A stretch of 64,000 nt of DNA from Bacteroidota bacterium. GTDB lineage: Bacteria > Bacteroidota > Bacteroidia > J057 > JADKCL01. Numbering within the stretch: position 1 is the first letter of the stretch; the number at the start of each line of letters is the position of its first letter. A model generated the notes under the pieces. It searched no databases and had not been told where the DNA came from. It saw only the letters and a program-made list of their open reading frames with translations. Both the position numbers and the translations under genes were made by a program. The stretch is taken from contig JADKCL010000021.1 of assembly GCA_016718825.1 (NCBI GenBank), positions 1-64,000 of the forward strand, read 5' to 3'. Below, in pieces: positions 7,764-17,413 of this stretch.

Positions 7764-9656
7764 TTATTGTTCATGACCAAATCGCATCAACCCCAAGCTG
7801 CTCACGATCACTACGAGGGTCACGCCAACATCGGCAGCAATGGCAAAAACGAGGTTGCTGTATCCCGCGACTGCCAATGCGACAAACACCACTTTGACAA
7901 GAATGGCGCTGACGGTATTAATTTTGATCCGTTTCAGGGTCGCCCTGCCGAGGCGTACTAGGAAAGGAATCAGCGAGAGGTTGTCGTTCATCAAAGCGAT
8001 GTTTGCGGTTTCGATAGCCGTATCGCTGCCTGCAGCACCCATGGCAATTCCCAATGATGCGAGTGCCAACGCTGGCGCATCGTTGATGCCATCGCCCACC
8101 ATGCCCACGCTGCCAAATTGCCCCAACAACCCACGAATGCTTTCGGCCTTGTCCTCTGGCAACTGCCCACCCTTCGCAATTTCGATGCCCACGATCGCGG
8201 CCACATAATTGGCAGATTTCTGGCTATCGCCTGTGAGCATGACGGGCTCTATGCCGAGTTCCTTGAGCTTCACGATGGCTTCCGCGCTATCGGGCTTGAT
8301 CTCATCCATCAAGGCGATGATCCCTGCAACGCCCTCTCCAAAGCTCACAGCCACACAAGTTTTTCCTTGTCCCGAGAGTTCATGGACTATCTTTTGTGCT
8401 TCTTCGCTTGCGGGTTGCAATTCCTCGATGTAGGAAAGTTTACCAAGGAAAACCGTCTCGTCTTCACAAACGAGACATTTTGCAGTGGCTCCTTTGCCCA
8501 TCACACTTTTAAAGTCCTTTGCCTTGTGTGGTTCAAATCCTTCTTTCCTGGAATGATCCACGATAGCCTGTGCCAATGGATGCTCGGAAAACATTTCCGC
8601 GCCAGCGGTACAAGCCAATAATTCTTCCAGACTCGTGCCATTGAGGGGGATCACGTCTGAGACAATTGGATTGCCGTAAGTGATGGTACGTGTCTTGTCG
8701 AGTGCCACAGCCTTGATCCTTGCCAATGCCTCGATGTATTTTCCGCCCTTGACCAAGGCTCCTTTGGCGGAGGCGTTTCCGATTGCGGCATAGATTGCAA
8801 CGGGCGTGGAGATGACCAGGGCACAGGGACAAGCAATCACCAACAGCGTGATCGCCTGTTGCAGCCAATGGTTCACGTCCAATCCAAGTACCAAGACAGG
8901 AATCAAAAACACCAATACCGCCAATGCGATCATGGCAGGAGTATAGTACTTGGAGAACTTCTGGATGAATTTTTGGGTATCAGACTTGTTGGCCTGTGCC
9001 TCAAAGGTGAGCCTGACGATCTTAGAGAAGGTGGTATCTGCCGATGTTTTGGTAGTTTCTAGCTCAATGAAGCCGTTTTTGTTGAGGGTACCCGCAAACA
9101 CGATGTCGCCCGTGCGCTTGTCCTTGGCGATAGGTTCACCTGTGATCGCCGCCTCATCCACGGTGGTGTCGCCTGCGACAATTTTGCCATCCATCGGGAT
9201 CATCTCGCCTGGCTTCACTTGCAAAATTGTGCCGATTGCAATCTTGTCAATGGCAACGGATTCGCCTGTTGATTTCAGAACTGCCGTCTTGGGAGCTTTT
9301 TTCACCAATTCGTCCAAGGCCGACTTGCTGTTTTCAATGCCGATGTCCTCCAAGCGTTCGCCCAAAACATACAGCACCACGACCACAGCCGCCTCGGGAT
9401 ATTCTCCCAAATAGAAAGCCCCGACCACAGCGATGGTCATGAGCAGGTTGATGCTGCTGAACTGAAGCTTCACCAATGCTTTAAGGCCATTCCAGAGCAC
9501 CCCATAGCCGATGCCAAGGATAAACGCGGCAAAAACGAAAGGCGCAAATGGCATCGGAATGTGAATGCCGATAATGGAGAGTATTTCCAAGGTCACCACG
9601 ATCACGATCGCAGTGAGTAGGAAGATGAATTTCTTGTCTTTGATCGGGAATTTCAT
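7764..9656 (-). CDS. Heavy-metal P1B-type ATPase (ZntA/CadA-like) with DKTRT phosphorylation motif
   Basis: A 630-residue cation-exporting ATPase of the inner membrane. It has the transmembrane CPC ion site (C276-P-C278), an actuator TGEP, the SEHPLAQAIV nucleotide-domain motif and GDGINDAPALA. These identify a Zn/Cd/Co/Pb-type pump. There is no N-terminal HMA (GMxCxxC) domain, so it is shorter than many ZntA proteins. The phosphorylation loop reads D320-K-T-R-T, where the family has DKTGT. The arginine codon is CGT at 8688-8690 and would become Gly (GGT) by one base change, so either the pump is impaired, it is a natural variant, or there is a base error. The gene starts 31 bases after the propeller gene and belongs to the metal operon. 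Confidence 0.92.
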   Translation of the reverse strand: MKFPIKDKKFIFLLTAIVIVVTLEILSIIGIHIPMPFAPFVFAAFILGIGYGVLWNGLKALVKLQFSSINLLMTIAVVGAFYLGEYPEAAVVVVLYVLGERLEDIGIENSKSALDELVKKAPKTAVLKSTGESVAIDKIAIGTILQVKPGEMIPMDGKIVAGDTTVDEAAITGEPIAKDKRTGDIVFAGTLNKNGFIELETTKTSADTTFSKIVRLTFEAQANKSDTQKFIQKFSKYYTPAMIALAVLVFLIPVLVLGLDVNHWLQQAITLLVIACPCALVISTPVAIYAAIGNASAKGALVKGGKYIEALARIKAVALDKTRTITYGNPIVSDVIPLNGTSLEELLACTAGAEMFSEHPLAQAIVDHSRKEGFEPHKAKDFKSVMGKGATAKCLVCEDETVFLGKLSYIEELQPASEEAQKIVHELSGQGKTCVAVSFGEGVAGIIALMDEIKPDSAEAIVKLKELGIEPVMLTGDSQKSANYVAAIVGIEIAKGGQLPEDKAESIRGLLGQFGSVGMVGDGINDAPALALASLGIAMGAAGSDTAIETANIALMNDNLSLIPFLVRLGRATLKRIKINTVSAILVKVVFVALAVAGYSNLVFAIAADVGVTLVVIVSSLGLMRFGHEQ

Positions 9657-9687
9657 ACTAAATGCTTTGGGATAGGATTAAATGTAT

Positions 9688-11145
9688 TCAATGCATGATA
9701 CCAATACCATACGGGTCCACCGACACCTCGGCCTGGAAGTCAGGCACAAGCTCAAGGGTGTTGAGGTCGATTGCAGTCACGTTTCCATTACGACCTCCGC
9801 ATATTGACGAATGGTGTGGTGCCGGGCCTAAAAAGCTGACGTTGCGATTGGAAATATAAGCGCGGTTGTTGGCATCATCGACAGCAATCCCGTGCGATTG
9901 ATAGCCCGCATAGAGTTTCTTGACAAAAGTATTCGTTTGATAGTTGATGATCGCTATGGAGCCAACCTGATCGGGGTTGGAGCCGACATCTTCCATGCAA
10001 CTCACGAATAGGTAGGGATGGGTGAGCGAAAATGCCATTTCCTGGGGGAAAATGCCAACTGGAATGGCGGCAATCACGCTGTCGTTTGCTGCCGAAACGA
10101 CGCGGACTTCATTGGTGCTTTGGCAGGTCACGAAATATTTTGTGCCATCAGGTGAAAATGCGATTTCGTGCGGCCTCAGCTCCTGTGAGGCAGGAAACGA
10201 TTGCACGAGGTCGATTTCATCAAAGCCCGAGAGATTTGCAACATCGAGCTTGTACAATCCACTTTGCGTCTGTTTCACTATATACAATGTATCGTTGTTG
10301 GGATTCAATGCTGAGCCATGCGGGTTTGTGAAGCCAAAAATCGTTTGGGCAGTTGCGTTTGGGAGGTCAACGATTGCAATGGTCCCTCCAGAAAAGTCGA
10401 TGACATAAGCCGATTTCCCGTCGGAGGAAAGCGAAAATGTATTCCAGTTTCCCGAACCGATGTTAACCTCACTGACAAGTGCATTTTCTGCCACTGAATA
10501 TGTCTGGAAATAATGGCCCGTAAGAAACACCGTGTGCCAAAACTGGTTGTCTTCCGAAACCTTGAGCATGTGGGGGGATTCGATGGCGGCAGAATTCCCG
10601 ACATTCACGCAACGCATGGCAAGCATCGAGGCAGCATCAAAGACCGTTACGACGTCGCAACCCTGGTTGGCGACGTAAAACTTTTTTCGCGCTGGATTGT
10701 CCGAGAATTTCACGAAACCGTTTTTGTCCGGAGCTCCTTGATCGATCCAATCTCTAAGCGTGAGTACTTCAGACCTGCTCAATGCGGGCCTTCCGATAGG
10801 CATCGTAGGCAAAAGCGTGAGGCCCAACGTTGAATCGGTGTTGACATAGTAAAACAAGGTACTGAAATCGGATCTGAAAGGAATGACCACCGCACCACCT
10901 CGGCTACCTTCGAAGAGGTGGTCCCAAGTCTCAAGCGCAAGGCCCGCCGCAGCGCCCTTGCTTTTGTCGTTGTGACAGCCACTGATTGAGCATTTGGCGG
11001 TGATGATGGCATCCACTTCTTTGGGATACCCTGACTCTTTAAATACAACTTCTTCCTTGTTCCATGTGCAAGCATGGGTCAATACAAGTATGGTCGCAAG
11101 GCAAAGGAATTTGGTGAAATTTCTTGACTGTCTTATCATTTCCAT
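9688..11145 (-). CDS. Beta-propeller (YncE-like) lipoprotein with CX4CH haem-like motif
   Basis: 485 residues. The signal peptide ends in a lipobox-like LTHAC. Residues 40-140 contain KCSISGCHND, a CX4CH motif of the sort seen in cytochrome-c-like domains of secreted Bacteroidota/Planctomycetota proteins, followed by the LLPTMPIGRPALS..E...LRDWIDQGAP pattern of that domain. Residues 150-485 are a seven-bladed-type propeller with repeats such as KFYVANQGCDVVTVFD, SSDGKSAYVIDFSG and FSPDGTKYFVTCQST. It probably sits in the periplasm or outer membrane. Its position between pump genes suggests a metal-linked or redox function, but no substrate can be named. Confidence 0.75.
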   Translation of the reverse strand: MEMIRQSRNFTKFLCLATILVLTHACTWNKEEVVFKESGYPKEVDAIITAKCSISGCHNDKSKGAAAGLALETWDHLFEGSRGGAVVIPFRSDFSTLFYYVNTDSTLGLTLLPTMPIGRPALSRSEVLTLRDWIDQGAPDKNGFVKFSDNPARKKFYVANQGCDVVTVFDAASMLAMRCVNVGNSAAIESPHMLKVSEDNQFWHTVFLTGHYFQTYSVAENALVSEVNIGSGNWNTFSLSSDGKSAYVIDFSGGTIAIVDLPNATAQTIFGFTNPHGSALNPNNDTLYIVKQTQSGLYKLDVANLSGFDEIDLVQSFPASQELRPHEIAFSPDGTKYFVTCQSTNEVRVVSAANDSVIAAIPVGIFPQEMAFSLTHPYLFVSCMEDVGSNPDQVGSIAIINYQTNTFVKKLYAGYQSHGIAVDDANNRAYISNRNVSFLGPAPHHSSICGGRNGNVTAIDLNTLELVPDFQAEVSVDPYGIGIMH

Positions 11146-11160
11146 TTCCAGTGATTTGGG

Positions 11161-11185
11161 CGGGCTGGGGAGATACCCCAGCCCG
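11161..11185. other. GC-rich intercistronic hairpin
   Basis: CGGGCTGGGG pairs perfectly with CCCCAGCCCG across a 5-base loop (AGATA). It lies between the small lipoprotein gene (end 11207) and the propeller gene (start 11145) in the minus-strand operon. No T-run follows on the minus strand, so it is more likely an mRNA processing or stability element than a full terminator. It could lower expression of the downstream genes. Confidence 0.65.
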
Positions 11186-11206
11186 TCCCTTAGATTACTA
11201 AATTGT

Positions 11207-11590
11207 TTATTCGGTCACGGGAATGTCCACGTTGACCTCCCCGATGGTTTCCTCGGTGGAATAAGGAATTCCGCCGGTCACGATCGCTTGGATGGCTGGG
11301 TCATAAGCGATTTCGTAGATGAAATAGTTGCCACAGTTGAGGTTTGGCAACTCGATATGATTTTCAGTCGAGTCACCTTTGATGACCAAATCATAACTAT
11401 TGGAATCGGTGCCTGGGAATTCCTGAGCATCAAACTTAACATAAGCCCACAATGGCTTGGTATCCGCCCCATGGTGCCTGGGAAAAGCCACGATGGTGAG
11501 CGTGCCATCGTCGCCTGCCTTGCACTTCTTGCAAGCGGAGTAGGTGATCGCAACCGTCACGAGTAGGAAAAACAGCAATGTCTTTTTCAT
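11207..11590 (-). CDS. Small lipoprotein of the metal-efflux operon
   Basis: 127 residues. A signal peptide ends in YSAC, giving a lipidated cysteine followed by KKCKAGDDG. The mature part is a predicted beta-sandwich with pairs of histidines (FPRHHGADTKP) and the words LPNLNCGNYFIYEIAYDP and VNVDIPVTE. I do not recognise a named family. His and Cys residues near the N-terminus and its position 51 bases after the CusB adaptor suggest a periplasmic metal-binding accessory protein. That is inference from context. Confidence 0.65.
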   Translation of the reverse strand: MKKTLLFFLLVTVAITYSACKKCKAGDDGTLTIVAFPRHHGADTKPLWAYVKFDAQEFPGTDSNSYDLVIKGDSTENHIELPNLNCGNYFIYEIAYDPAIQAIVTGGIPYSTEETIGEVNVDIPVTE

Positions 11591-11641
11591 ACAAAAATGG
11601 TATTAGTGTTTTACAAAAACAGCAATAAGATAAGGCTTTTC

Positions 11642-13051
11642 TCAATGCTCATGCCCACCACCGCCTTCGCTTTTGAGCAGGTGGCTTTGGATGTAATAGG
11701 CACCTTTCAGAACAAGCTTGGCGCCTGGCTCGAGATGCTGCACAGGAGTGACTTGGACGAATCCAAGCTGTGCGGTTCCAGTCTTGACCTCGATACGTTG
11801 AAAGTGGAAGGAGGTACCGTGTGTGTCCTTGTGTTCACCGCTTTCGGCGTGGTCATTGCCTTCCTCCTCGTGTGCTTCCTCCTCGCCTTCAGCGTGGTCA
11901 TGGCCTTCCTCCTCGTGTGCTTCCTTCTCCCCTTCAGCATGGTCATGGACTTCCTCCTGTTTTTCACCGTCTTGATGCGCATGGCCTTCTTCACCGTGTT
12001 CCTTACCACTTTCCTCTCCATGACCCTCCTCCAAGACAAAGATGAACTCCCTGCCATCGGCTTTGATTACGGCATCCACTGGCAGGGTATTGACAGGCTG
12101 ACTGCCGATGTCGATCAGCGCGTTTACGTACATGCCCGGGATGAGCAATTGCTTGTCATTTTGGATGTCGGCATGAACCGCCACGGACTTGGTCTCGTTT
12201 TCAAACGCCTTCCCTACGCTGAAGATTTCACCCATGATCTCGGTATTGTCTTGGTTGGTGAGGACGAAACGGACTTTTTGGCCAGGTTTGACCTTTTGCA
12301 AGTCCTTTTCATAGACGAGCAAATCCACGTGCATCTGGCTATTGTCCACGATGCTAAAGAGCGGTTTCCCCGGCTCGACATTGCTCCCGATCTTGATATA
12401 AACCTCTGTGATAAAGCCGGAAATGGGTGCGACGACTTGCACTGCCCCGCCGCCGATGCGCGTGGTGTCGAGTCGCAACATCCCCAATTGCCGCTGAAGG
12501 GATTGGTAACGTGCGGTTTCAATCTCATAGTCGGCCCTTGTGCGCTCAAAGGTTTTGCGTGCGCTCACGTTTTCCTCGCTCAAGGTTTTTTGCCGTTGGA
12601 ATTCGGATGAGAGATATTGGAGGCTGCTTTTTGAGGTAAGGAATGCTTCCTGCAGCTTGGTGAACTCAGGGCTTTCGATCGTGGCAAGTGTCTGGCCTGC
12701 GCTGACCTGCTGCCCCTCGATCACCTTGATAGTTTTTACCACCCCGCCGTTCATCACAGAAACATCCGCCTGGTTTTGCGGTGGCAGCTTGGTATAGCCG
12801 TTGGCGTTGATCACTTCGCTCAGATTTTTGGACTCAAATGTCCCTAAGACGATGCCCGAGGCGGTAAATTGCGCCATATTGAGTTCTACCTCCTTGATGG
12901 CACCTTCTTCTTCCTCATGATGCTCCTCTTCTTGTGGTAAAACCATGCTTGCTCCGTTTGCTTTGGGGCTGCGCAGCAAGAGATACAATCCGAGCGCGAC
13001 TGCTGCCGCGACAAGAATCCCTATGATGATGATGGCTATTTTCTTTTTCAT
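11642..13051 (-). CDS. CusB/CzcB-type RND periplasmic adaptor with His/Glu-rich insertion
   Basis: 469 residues. It is the membrane-fusion subunit that bridges an RND pump and its outer-membrane channel. An N-terminal membrane anchor (residues 5-27) is followed by barrel-sandwich hybrid and alpha-hairpin segments (GQQVSAGQTLATIESPEF; the heptad-rich region about 120-190) and a beta-barrel (IKIGSNVEPGKPLFSIVD). Residues ~335-412 are an unusual insertion of His, Glu, Asp and Gly, including three near-identical 15-residue repeats of the type HDHAEGExEAHEEEG. This would bind several divalent cations. It begins 12 bases after the CusA gene ends, so the two are translationally linked. Confidence 0.92.
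   Translation of the reverse strand: MKKKIAIIIIGILVAAAVALGLYLLLRSPKANGASMVLPQEEEHHEEEEGAIKEVELNMAQFTASGIVLGTFESKNLSEVINANGYTKLPPQNQADVSVMNGGVVKTIKVIEGQQVSAGQTLATIESPEFTKLQEAFLTSKSSLQYLSSEFQRQKTLSEENVSARKTFERTRADYEIETARYQSLQRQLGMLRLDTTRIGGGAVQVVAPISGFITEVYIKIGSNVEPGKPLFSIVDNSQMHVDLLVYEKDLQKVKPGQKVRFVLTNQDNTEIMGEIFSVGKAFENETKSVAVHADIQNDKQLLIPGMYVNALIDIGSQPVNTLPVDAVIKADGREFIFVLEEGHGEESGKEHGEEGHAHQDGEKQEEVHDHAEGEKEAHEEEGHDHAEGEEEAHEEEGNDHAESGEHKDTHGTSFHFQRIEVKTGTAQLGFVQVTPVQHLEPGAKLVLKGAYYIQSHLLKSEGGGGHEH
11849..11983 (-). repeat. Three 45-bp tandem repeats coding the His-rich segment
   Basis: Units start at 11849, 11894 and 11939 (plus-strand coordinates), each 45 bases or 15 codons. They encode copies of HDHAEGxxEAHEEEG inside the CusB-type adaptor. 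Because the period is a multiple of three, repeat number can change without breaking the frame, which would tune metal-binding capacity. Confidence 0.85.
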
Positions 13052-13063
13052 TGTGATGCGATC

Positions 13064-16000
13064 TTATTGGTTTAACAAATACTGCAAGTTGATTGCAGCC
13101 TGGTTGTAGTCATGGATGGTTTGGAGATAGTCGGTCTGGATTCCCAAGGCCGTTTCCAATCCTTGGAGATATTCCATGTAGGAAACGTCTCCATTTTGGT
13201 AGGCCTTGGTCGCATTTGCCGCAATCACTTCTGCATTGGGGAGTGCGGACGTCTTGTGGTATTTGAGGCGGGCCTTCAAAGCGGTGATCTGTTGGAGCTG
13301 CTGCTGGAATTCGCTGGCGAGCTGTGCCTGGATGTAGTCGGCATTCTTTTGCTCTGCCTTCATTTCGATGGCAGCCGATTGGGCCTTGGCCTTGTAGCTC
13401 CCTGCAAAGACGGGGATGGCAACGCTTGCGGTGAATCCTTGGAAGCGCGGAATACCGTTGTAGAAGACGGGTTGCCCATTCACATCTTGGTTGCCCGTCA
13501 AAGATTGGATGAAATACCCTACCGTGAAGTCTGGCAAGATGGCCGCCTTCTCCACCTTCAGGTTGGCCTCGGCCACCTGCACATGCTGCATCGCCTGCAA
13601 CAAGGCCGGATTTTGGGACAGCGTAGTGCTATCCGTCATTGCGGGTACGATCAACGGAATAAATTCGGATGGTTGAATGTCAAACTCCGTCTTGCTTCCC
13701 ATCAATGCTTTCAATCGGGCTTTTTCCATCTGCACAGTCGTGGTGTTTTGGCGGATGTCTTGCAGCAGTTTTTGCTGCTTGGCGACGGCGGTAGTCTTTT
13801 CCAACAAATTGGTTTCACCCGCTTCAAACTTGATGGTTGCCGCACGTACAAAACCCTGGAGCAGACTGTCTTGTCGCAACAACAATTGATCGATGGCCAT
13901 CCTGAATTGAATGATGTTCCATGCCTGCCGAATGCCCAAAATGATCTCCTGCCGTGTCATGCGGGCCTCTAGCGCGCTTGCCTTGACTTGTGCCTCGACT
14001 AGTTGCCGATTGGGCCCGTATTGGAAGGGGCTGAACGATTGGGAGATGGAATAATTTTGGTCAAAAGCCCGTGTATTGTATTGCCCAAGCGTCGTATTCA
14101 GGTTGGTCTTGGGCAAGTTCAAAGCCGCGCCACGCAAGGCTTCTTGCGCTTCGACCCCCAACAATGCAGCTTGCATCTGTTGGTTGTTTTTCAGGCCTAG
14201 GTCGATAGCCGATTGCAGGTCGAGGTTGGGTGGATTTTGCGCATTCAAGGCGGAGGCAAGAAGCAGCATCCCTGCCGACGAACTGACAATCCTGAACAGC
14301 TTTTTCAATCCTTTCATGCCTTGTTCCGAGTAAAAGTAGAGGATTGGCAAGACGATGAGTGTGAGGAAGGTGGCTGTGATCAGACCTCCGATCACGACCG
14401 TGGCAAGCGGCTTCTGCACTTCCGCCCCTGCTCCGTGGCTGATGGCCATTGGAAGAAATCCAAGCGAGGCAACTGCAGCGGTCATCACTACGGGGCGCAA
14501 GCGCACCTTGGTGCCTTCCTGGATTCTGTTCTCAATGCTTTCCATTCCCTCCTCCTTCAATTGGTTGAAATACCCGATGAGCACGATGCCATTGAGGACA
14601 GCCACGCCAAACAGGGCGATAAAGCCCACCCCAGCAGAAATGCTGAAGGGCATGTCGCGAAGCCAAAGCGCAAAAACACCCCCAATTGCCGAGAAGGGGA
14701 TAGCCGTGAAAATGAGCAAGGATTGCTTGACGGATCGGAAGGTAAAGAATAGCAGAATGAAAATCAGCAAGAGGGCAACTGGAACTGCAATGGAAAGCCG
14801 CTTGTTGGCCTCCACAAGGTTCTCAAACTGCCCGCCGTAGGTGATGTAATAACCTGCGGGCAGCTTCAAGCTTTGATCGAGTTTGGCCTGGATTTCGTCC
14901 ACCACAGTCTTTACATCCCTGCCGCGGACATTGAAGCCAACCACGATCCTGCGCTTGCCGTCTTCGCGGCTGATCTGCATCGGTCCGGGCTCGTAATCAA
15001 TGTCGGCCACCTGCTCCAAGGGGATCTGGTTGCCAGAGGGGAGCGGCACAAACAGGGTCTTTAGGTTGCCGATGTCTTGGCGATCGGCTTCTGCAAGTCG
15101 TACCACGAGGTCAAACCGCTTTTCACCTTCGTACACCACGCCAGCAGCCTCACCGGCAAACCCTACTCGTATCACGCGGTTGAGGTCGCCCACGTTGAGG
15201 CCATAGAGGGCAAGCTTGTCTTTGTTGTAACGCACAGTGATCTGCGGAAGGCCTGCCACGCGCTCGGCCTTTGCGTCGGCAACGCCCTTGATCCCTTGGA
15301 TCAGTTGCAAGACTTGGTCGCCCTTGCTCACGAGCATATCCAAGTCCTCACCATAAATCTTGATGGCCACATCGCTGCGAACCCCGGTCATCAACTCGTT
15401 GAAACGCATTTGGATGGGTTGGGAAAATTCTGTCATCGCCCCGGGGATTTCCTCCAATGCCTCTTCCATTTTCTCCATCAATTCCTCCTTGGAGTCTGCC
15501 GAGGTCCATTCCTCTTTGTCCTTGAGGATGATGATCATGTCTGCGGCCTCGATGGGCATGGGATCGGTAGGAATCTCTGCCGAGCCAATTTTGGAAACGA
15601 TCATTTTGATCTCGGGGAACCGCGACTTCAGGATCTGCTCCGCCTTGGTTGTAGCTTCGATTTCCTGCGAGAGGGAGCTGCCCGAAGCGATGATGAGGTG
15701 CGTTGCCATATCACCTTCGTCCAACGTGGGAATGAATTCACCGCCTAGGGTATTGAATAGCAGTACCGCGGCAGTGAGCAGGGAAACGGCAAGTGAGACA
15801 ACGATCACCTTTATCTTGAGTGCACCCCGCAACACAGGCGCATAGATCCTCTGTAAGATAGCCATGATGCGGTCGCTGATGTTGAGCTTGTGGCCGGTCT
15901 TCTTTTTCAGGACCAGTGCGCTCATCATTGGCACGTAGGTGAGGGAAAGTATAAAGGCTCCCAAGATTGCAAAGGCAACTGTTTTGGCCATCGGCCCAAA

Positions 16001-17413
16001 CATTTTGCCTTCTATGCCCACCAATGCCAAAATCGGCAGGTACACAATGAGGATGATAATTTCCCCGAATGCCGCACTGCTCCTGATTTTGGACGCTGCG
16101 CCAAACACTTCGTCGTCCATCTCATTTGCGGTAAGCTTTCCTCCTTTGCCGCCATGCAGCCGGTGAATGATTGCCTCGACGATGATCACTGCCCCATCCA
16201 CGATGAGCCCAAAATCGATGGCGCCTAGACTCATGAGGTTGCCACTGACGCCAAAAAGATTCATCATTGTCACTGCAAACAGCAAGGAGAGTGGAATCAC
16301 AGATGCCACCACCAAACCAGCGCGTAGGTTTCCTAGCAGCAAAACCAAGATAAAAATCACGATCAATGCACCTTCGAGGAGGTTCTTGGCGACAGTCCCG
16401 ATTGCCTTGTCCACGAGCTTGGTCCTGTCCATGAATGGTTCAATGGCTACGCCTTCGGGGAGCGATTTCTTGATCTGCTCCATTTTGGCCTTCACGCGAC
16501 CGACCACCTCTGCGCTATTGCCTCCCTTGAGCATCATCACCATGCCACTCACTTCCTCTCCTTTTCCATCCATGGTGACTGCCCCGTACCGGATGCTGCT
16601 TCCTATCCTTACGTCCGCCACGTCCCTGATGAGAATAGGAATGCCATTTTGATTCTTCACGACGATCTTCTTGATGTCGTTGGTATCACTCACCATGCCG
16701 ATGCCCCTGATGAAGTAGGCATAAGGCTTTTTGTCGATGTAGGCGCCACCAGTATTTTCATTGTTGCGTTCCAAAGCGTCAAAAATCTCAGCGATCGTGG
16801 TGTTCATGGCCTTGAGCTTGTCAGGCTGCACGGAAACCTCGTATTGCTTGAGGCTCCCTCCGAGGGTGTTTACCTCAGCCACACCTGGCGTGCCGATGAG
16901 CTGCGGCTTGATGATCCAATCCTGGATCGTGCGCAACTCGGTTGCATCAAACTTGTCTTCGTAGCCTTCCTTGGGAAATACCACATATTGATAGATTTCG
17001 CCAAGCCCAGTGCTCAGCGGGGCCATTTCTGGGCTTCCCAGCCTTTGGGGGATGACGCTCTCGGCCTCTTTAAGCCTTTCCGAGATTTGGGCACGCGCCC
17101 AATAGGGGTCCACCGACTCCTCAAAAACCACGGTGACTACGCTTAGCCCAAATCGGCTGATGGAACGTAACTCGATGATCCCTGGGATGGGCTTCACCGA
17201 TAGTTCAATCGGATAGGTAATGAATTGCTCGACCTCCTGAGTAGCCAATGTAGGTGAGGAGGTAATGATCTGGACTTGGTTGTTGGTAATATCTGGCAGG
17301 GCATCGATGGGCAACCTGGACAGGGAATAAACACCCACGGCTACCAGTGCCAGCGTGAACAAGCCGACAATGAACTTGTTCTTGATGCTCAAGTAAATGA
17401 TCTTGTCTAACAT
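13064..17413 (-). CDS. CusA/CzcA-family heavy-metal RND pump fused to a TolC-like outer-membrane channel domain
   Basis: 1449 residues. Residues 1-1030 are the inner-membrane proton-driven exporter: the N-terminal helix with LPIDALPDITNNQVQI, two periplasmic porter loops, and twelve membrane helices including the block IDFGLIVDGAVIIVEAI with its acidic residue. After the last helix there is a signal-peptide-like stretch (about 1036-1059, with MLLLASALNAQ beginning at 1049). Residues 1060-1449 are a CusC/TolC-type domain with the LDLQSAIDLGLKNN opening and long heptad helices. RND-TolC fusions are known in Bacteroidota; the usual separate cusC gene is absent. It is the first large gene of the operon. 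The start of this gene is duplicated at 21376-21594. Confidence 0.93.
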   Translation of the reverse strand: MLDKIIYLSIKNKFIVGLFTLALVAVGVYSLSRLPIDALPDITNNQVQIITSSPTLATQEVEQFITYPIELSVKPIPGIIELRSISRFGLSVVTVVFEESVDPYWARAQISERLKEAESVIPQRLGSPEMAPLSTGLGEIYQYVVFPKEGYEDKFDATELRTIQDWIIKPQLIGTPGVAEVNTLGGSLKQYEVSVQPDKLKAMNTTIAEIFDALERNNENTGGAYIDKKPYAYFIRGIGMVSDTNDIKKIVVKNQNGIPILIRDVADVRIGSSIRYGAVTMDGKGEEVSGMVMMLKGGNSAEVVGRVKAKMEQIKKSLPEGVAIEPFMDRTKLVDKAIGTVAKNLLEGALIVIFILVLLLGNLRAGLVVASVIPLSLLFAVTMMNLFGVSGNLMSLGAIDFGLIVDGAVIIVEAIIHRLHGGKGGKLTANEMDDEVFGAASKIRSSAAFGEIIILIVYLPILALVGIEGKMFGPMAKTVAFAILGAFILSLTYVPMMSALVLKKKTGHKLNISDRIMAILQRIYAPVLRGALKIKVIVVSLAVSLLTAAVLLFNTLGGEFIPTLDEGDMATHLIIASGSSLSQEIEATTKAEQILKSRFPEIKMIVSKIGSAEIPTDPMPIEAADMIIILKDKEEWTSADSKEELMEKMEEALEEIPGAMTEFSQPIQMRFNELMTGVRSDVAIKIYGEDLDMLVSKGDQVLQLIQGIKGVADAKAERVAGLPQITVRYNKDKLALYGLNVGDLNRVIRVGFAGEAAGVVYEGEKRFDLVVRLAEADRQDIGNLKTLFVPLPSGNQIPLEQVADIDYEPGPMQISREDGKRRIVVGFNVRGRDVKTVVDEIQAKLDQSLKLPAGYYITYGGQFENLVEANKRLSIAVPVALLLIFILLFFTFRSVKQSLLIFTAIPFSAIGGVFALWLRDMPFSISAGVGFIALFGVAVLNGIVLIGYFNQLKEEGMESIENRIQEGTKVRLRPVVMTAAVASLGFLPMAISHGAGAEVQKPLATVVIGGLITATFLTLIVLPILYFYSEQGMKGLKKLFRIVSSSAGMLLLASALNAQNPPNLDLQSAIDLGLKNNQQMQAALLGVEAQEALRGAALNLPKTNLNTTLGQYNTRAFDQNYSISQSFSPFQYGPNRQLVEAQVKASALEARMTRQEIILGIRQAWNIIQFRMAIDQLLLRQDSLLQGFVRAATIKFEAGETNLLEKTTAVAKQQKLLQDIRQNTTTVQMEKARLKALMGSKTEFDIQPSEFIPLIVPAMTDSTTLSQNPALLQAMQHVQVAEANLKVEKAAILPDFTVGYFIQSLTGNQDVNGQPVFYNGIPRFQGFTASVAIPVFAGSYKAKAQSAAIEMKAEQKNADYIQAQLASEFQQQLQQITALKARLKYHKTSALPNAEVIAANATKAYQNGDVSYMEYLQGLETALGIQTDYLQTIHDYNQAAINLQYLLNQ

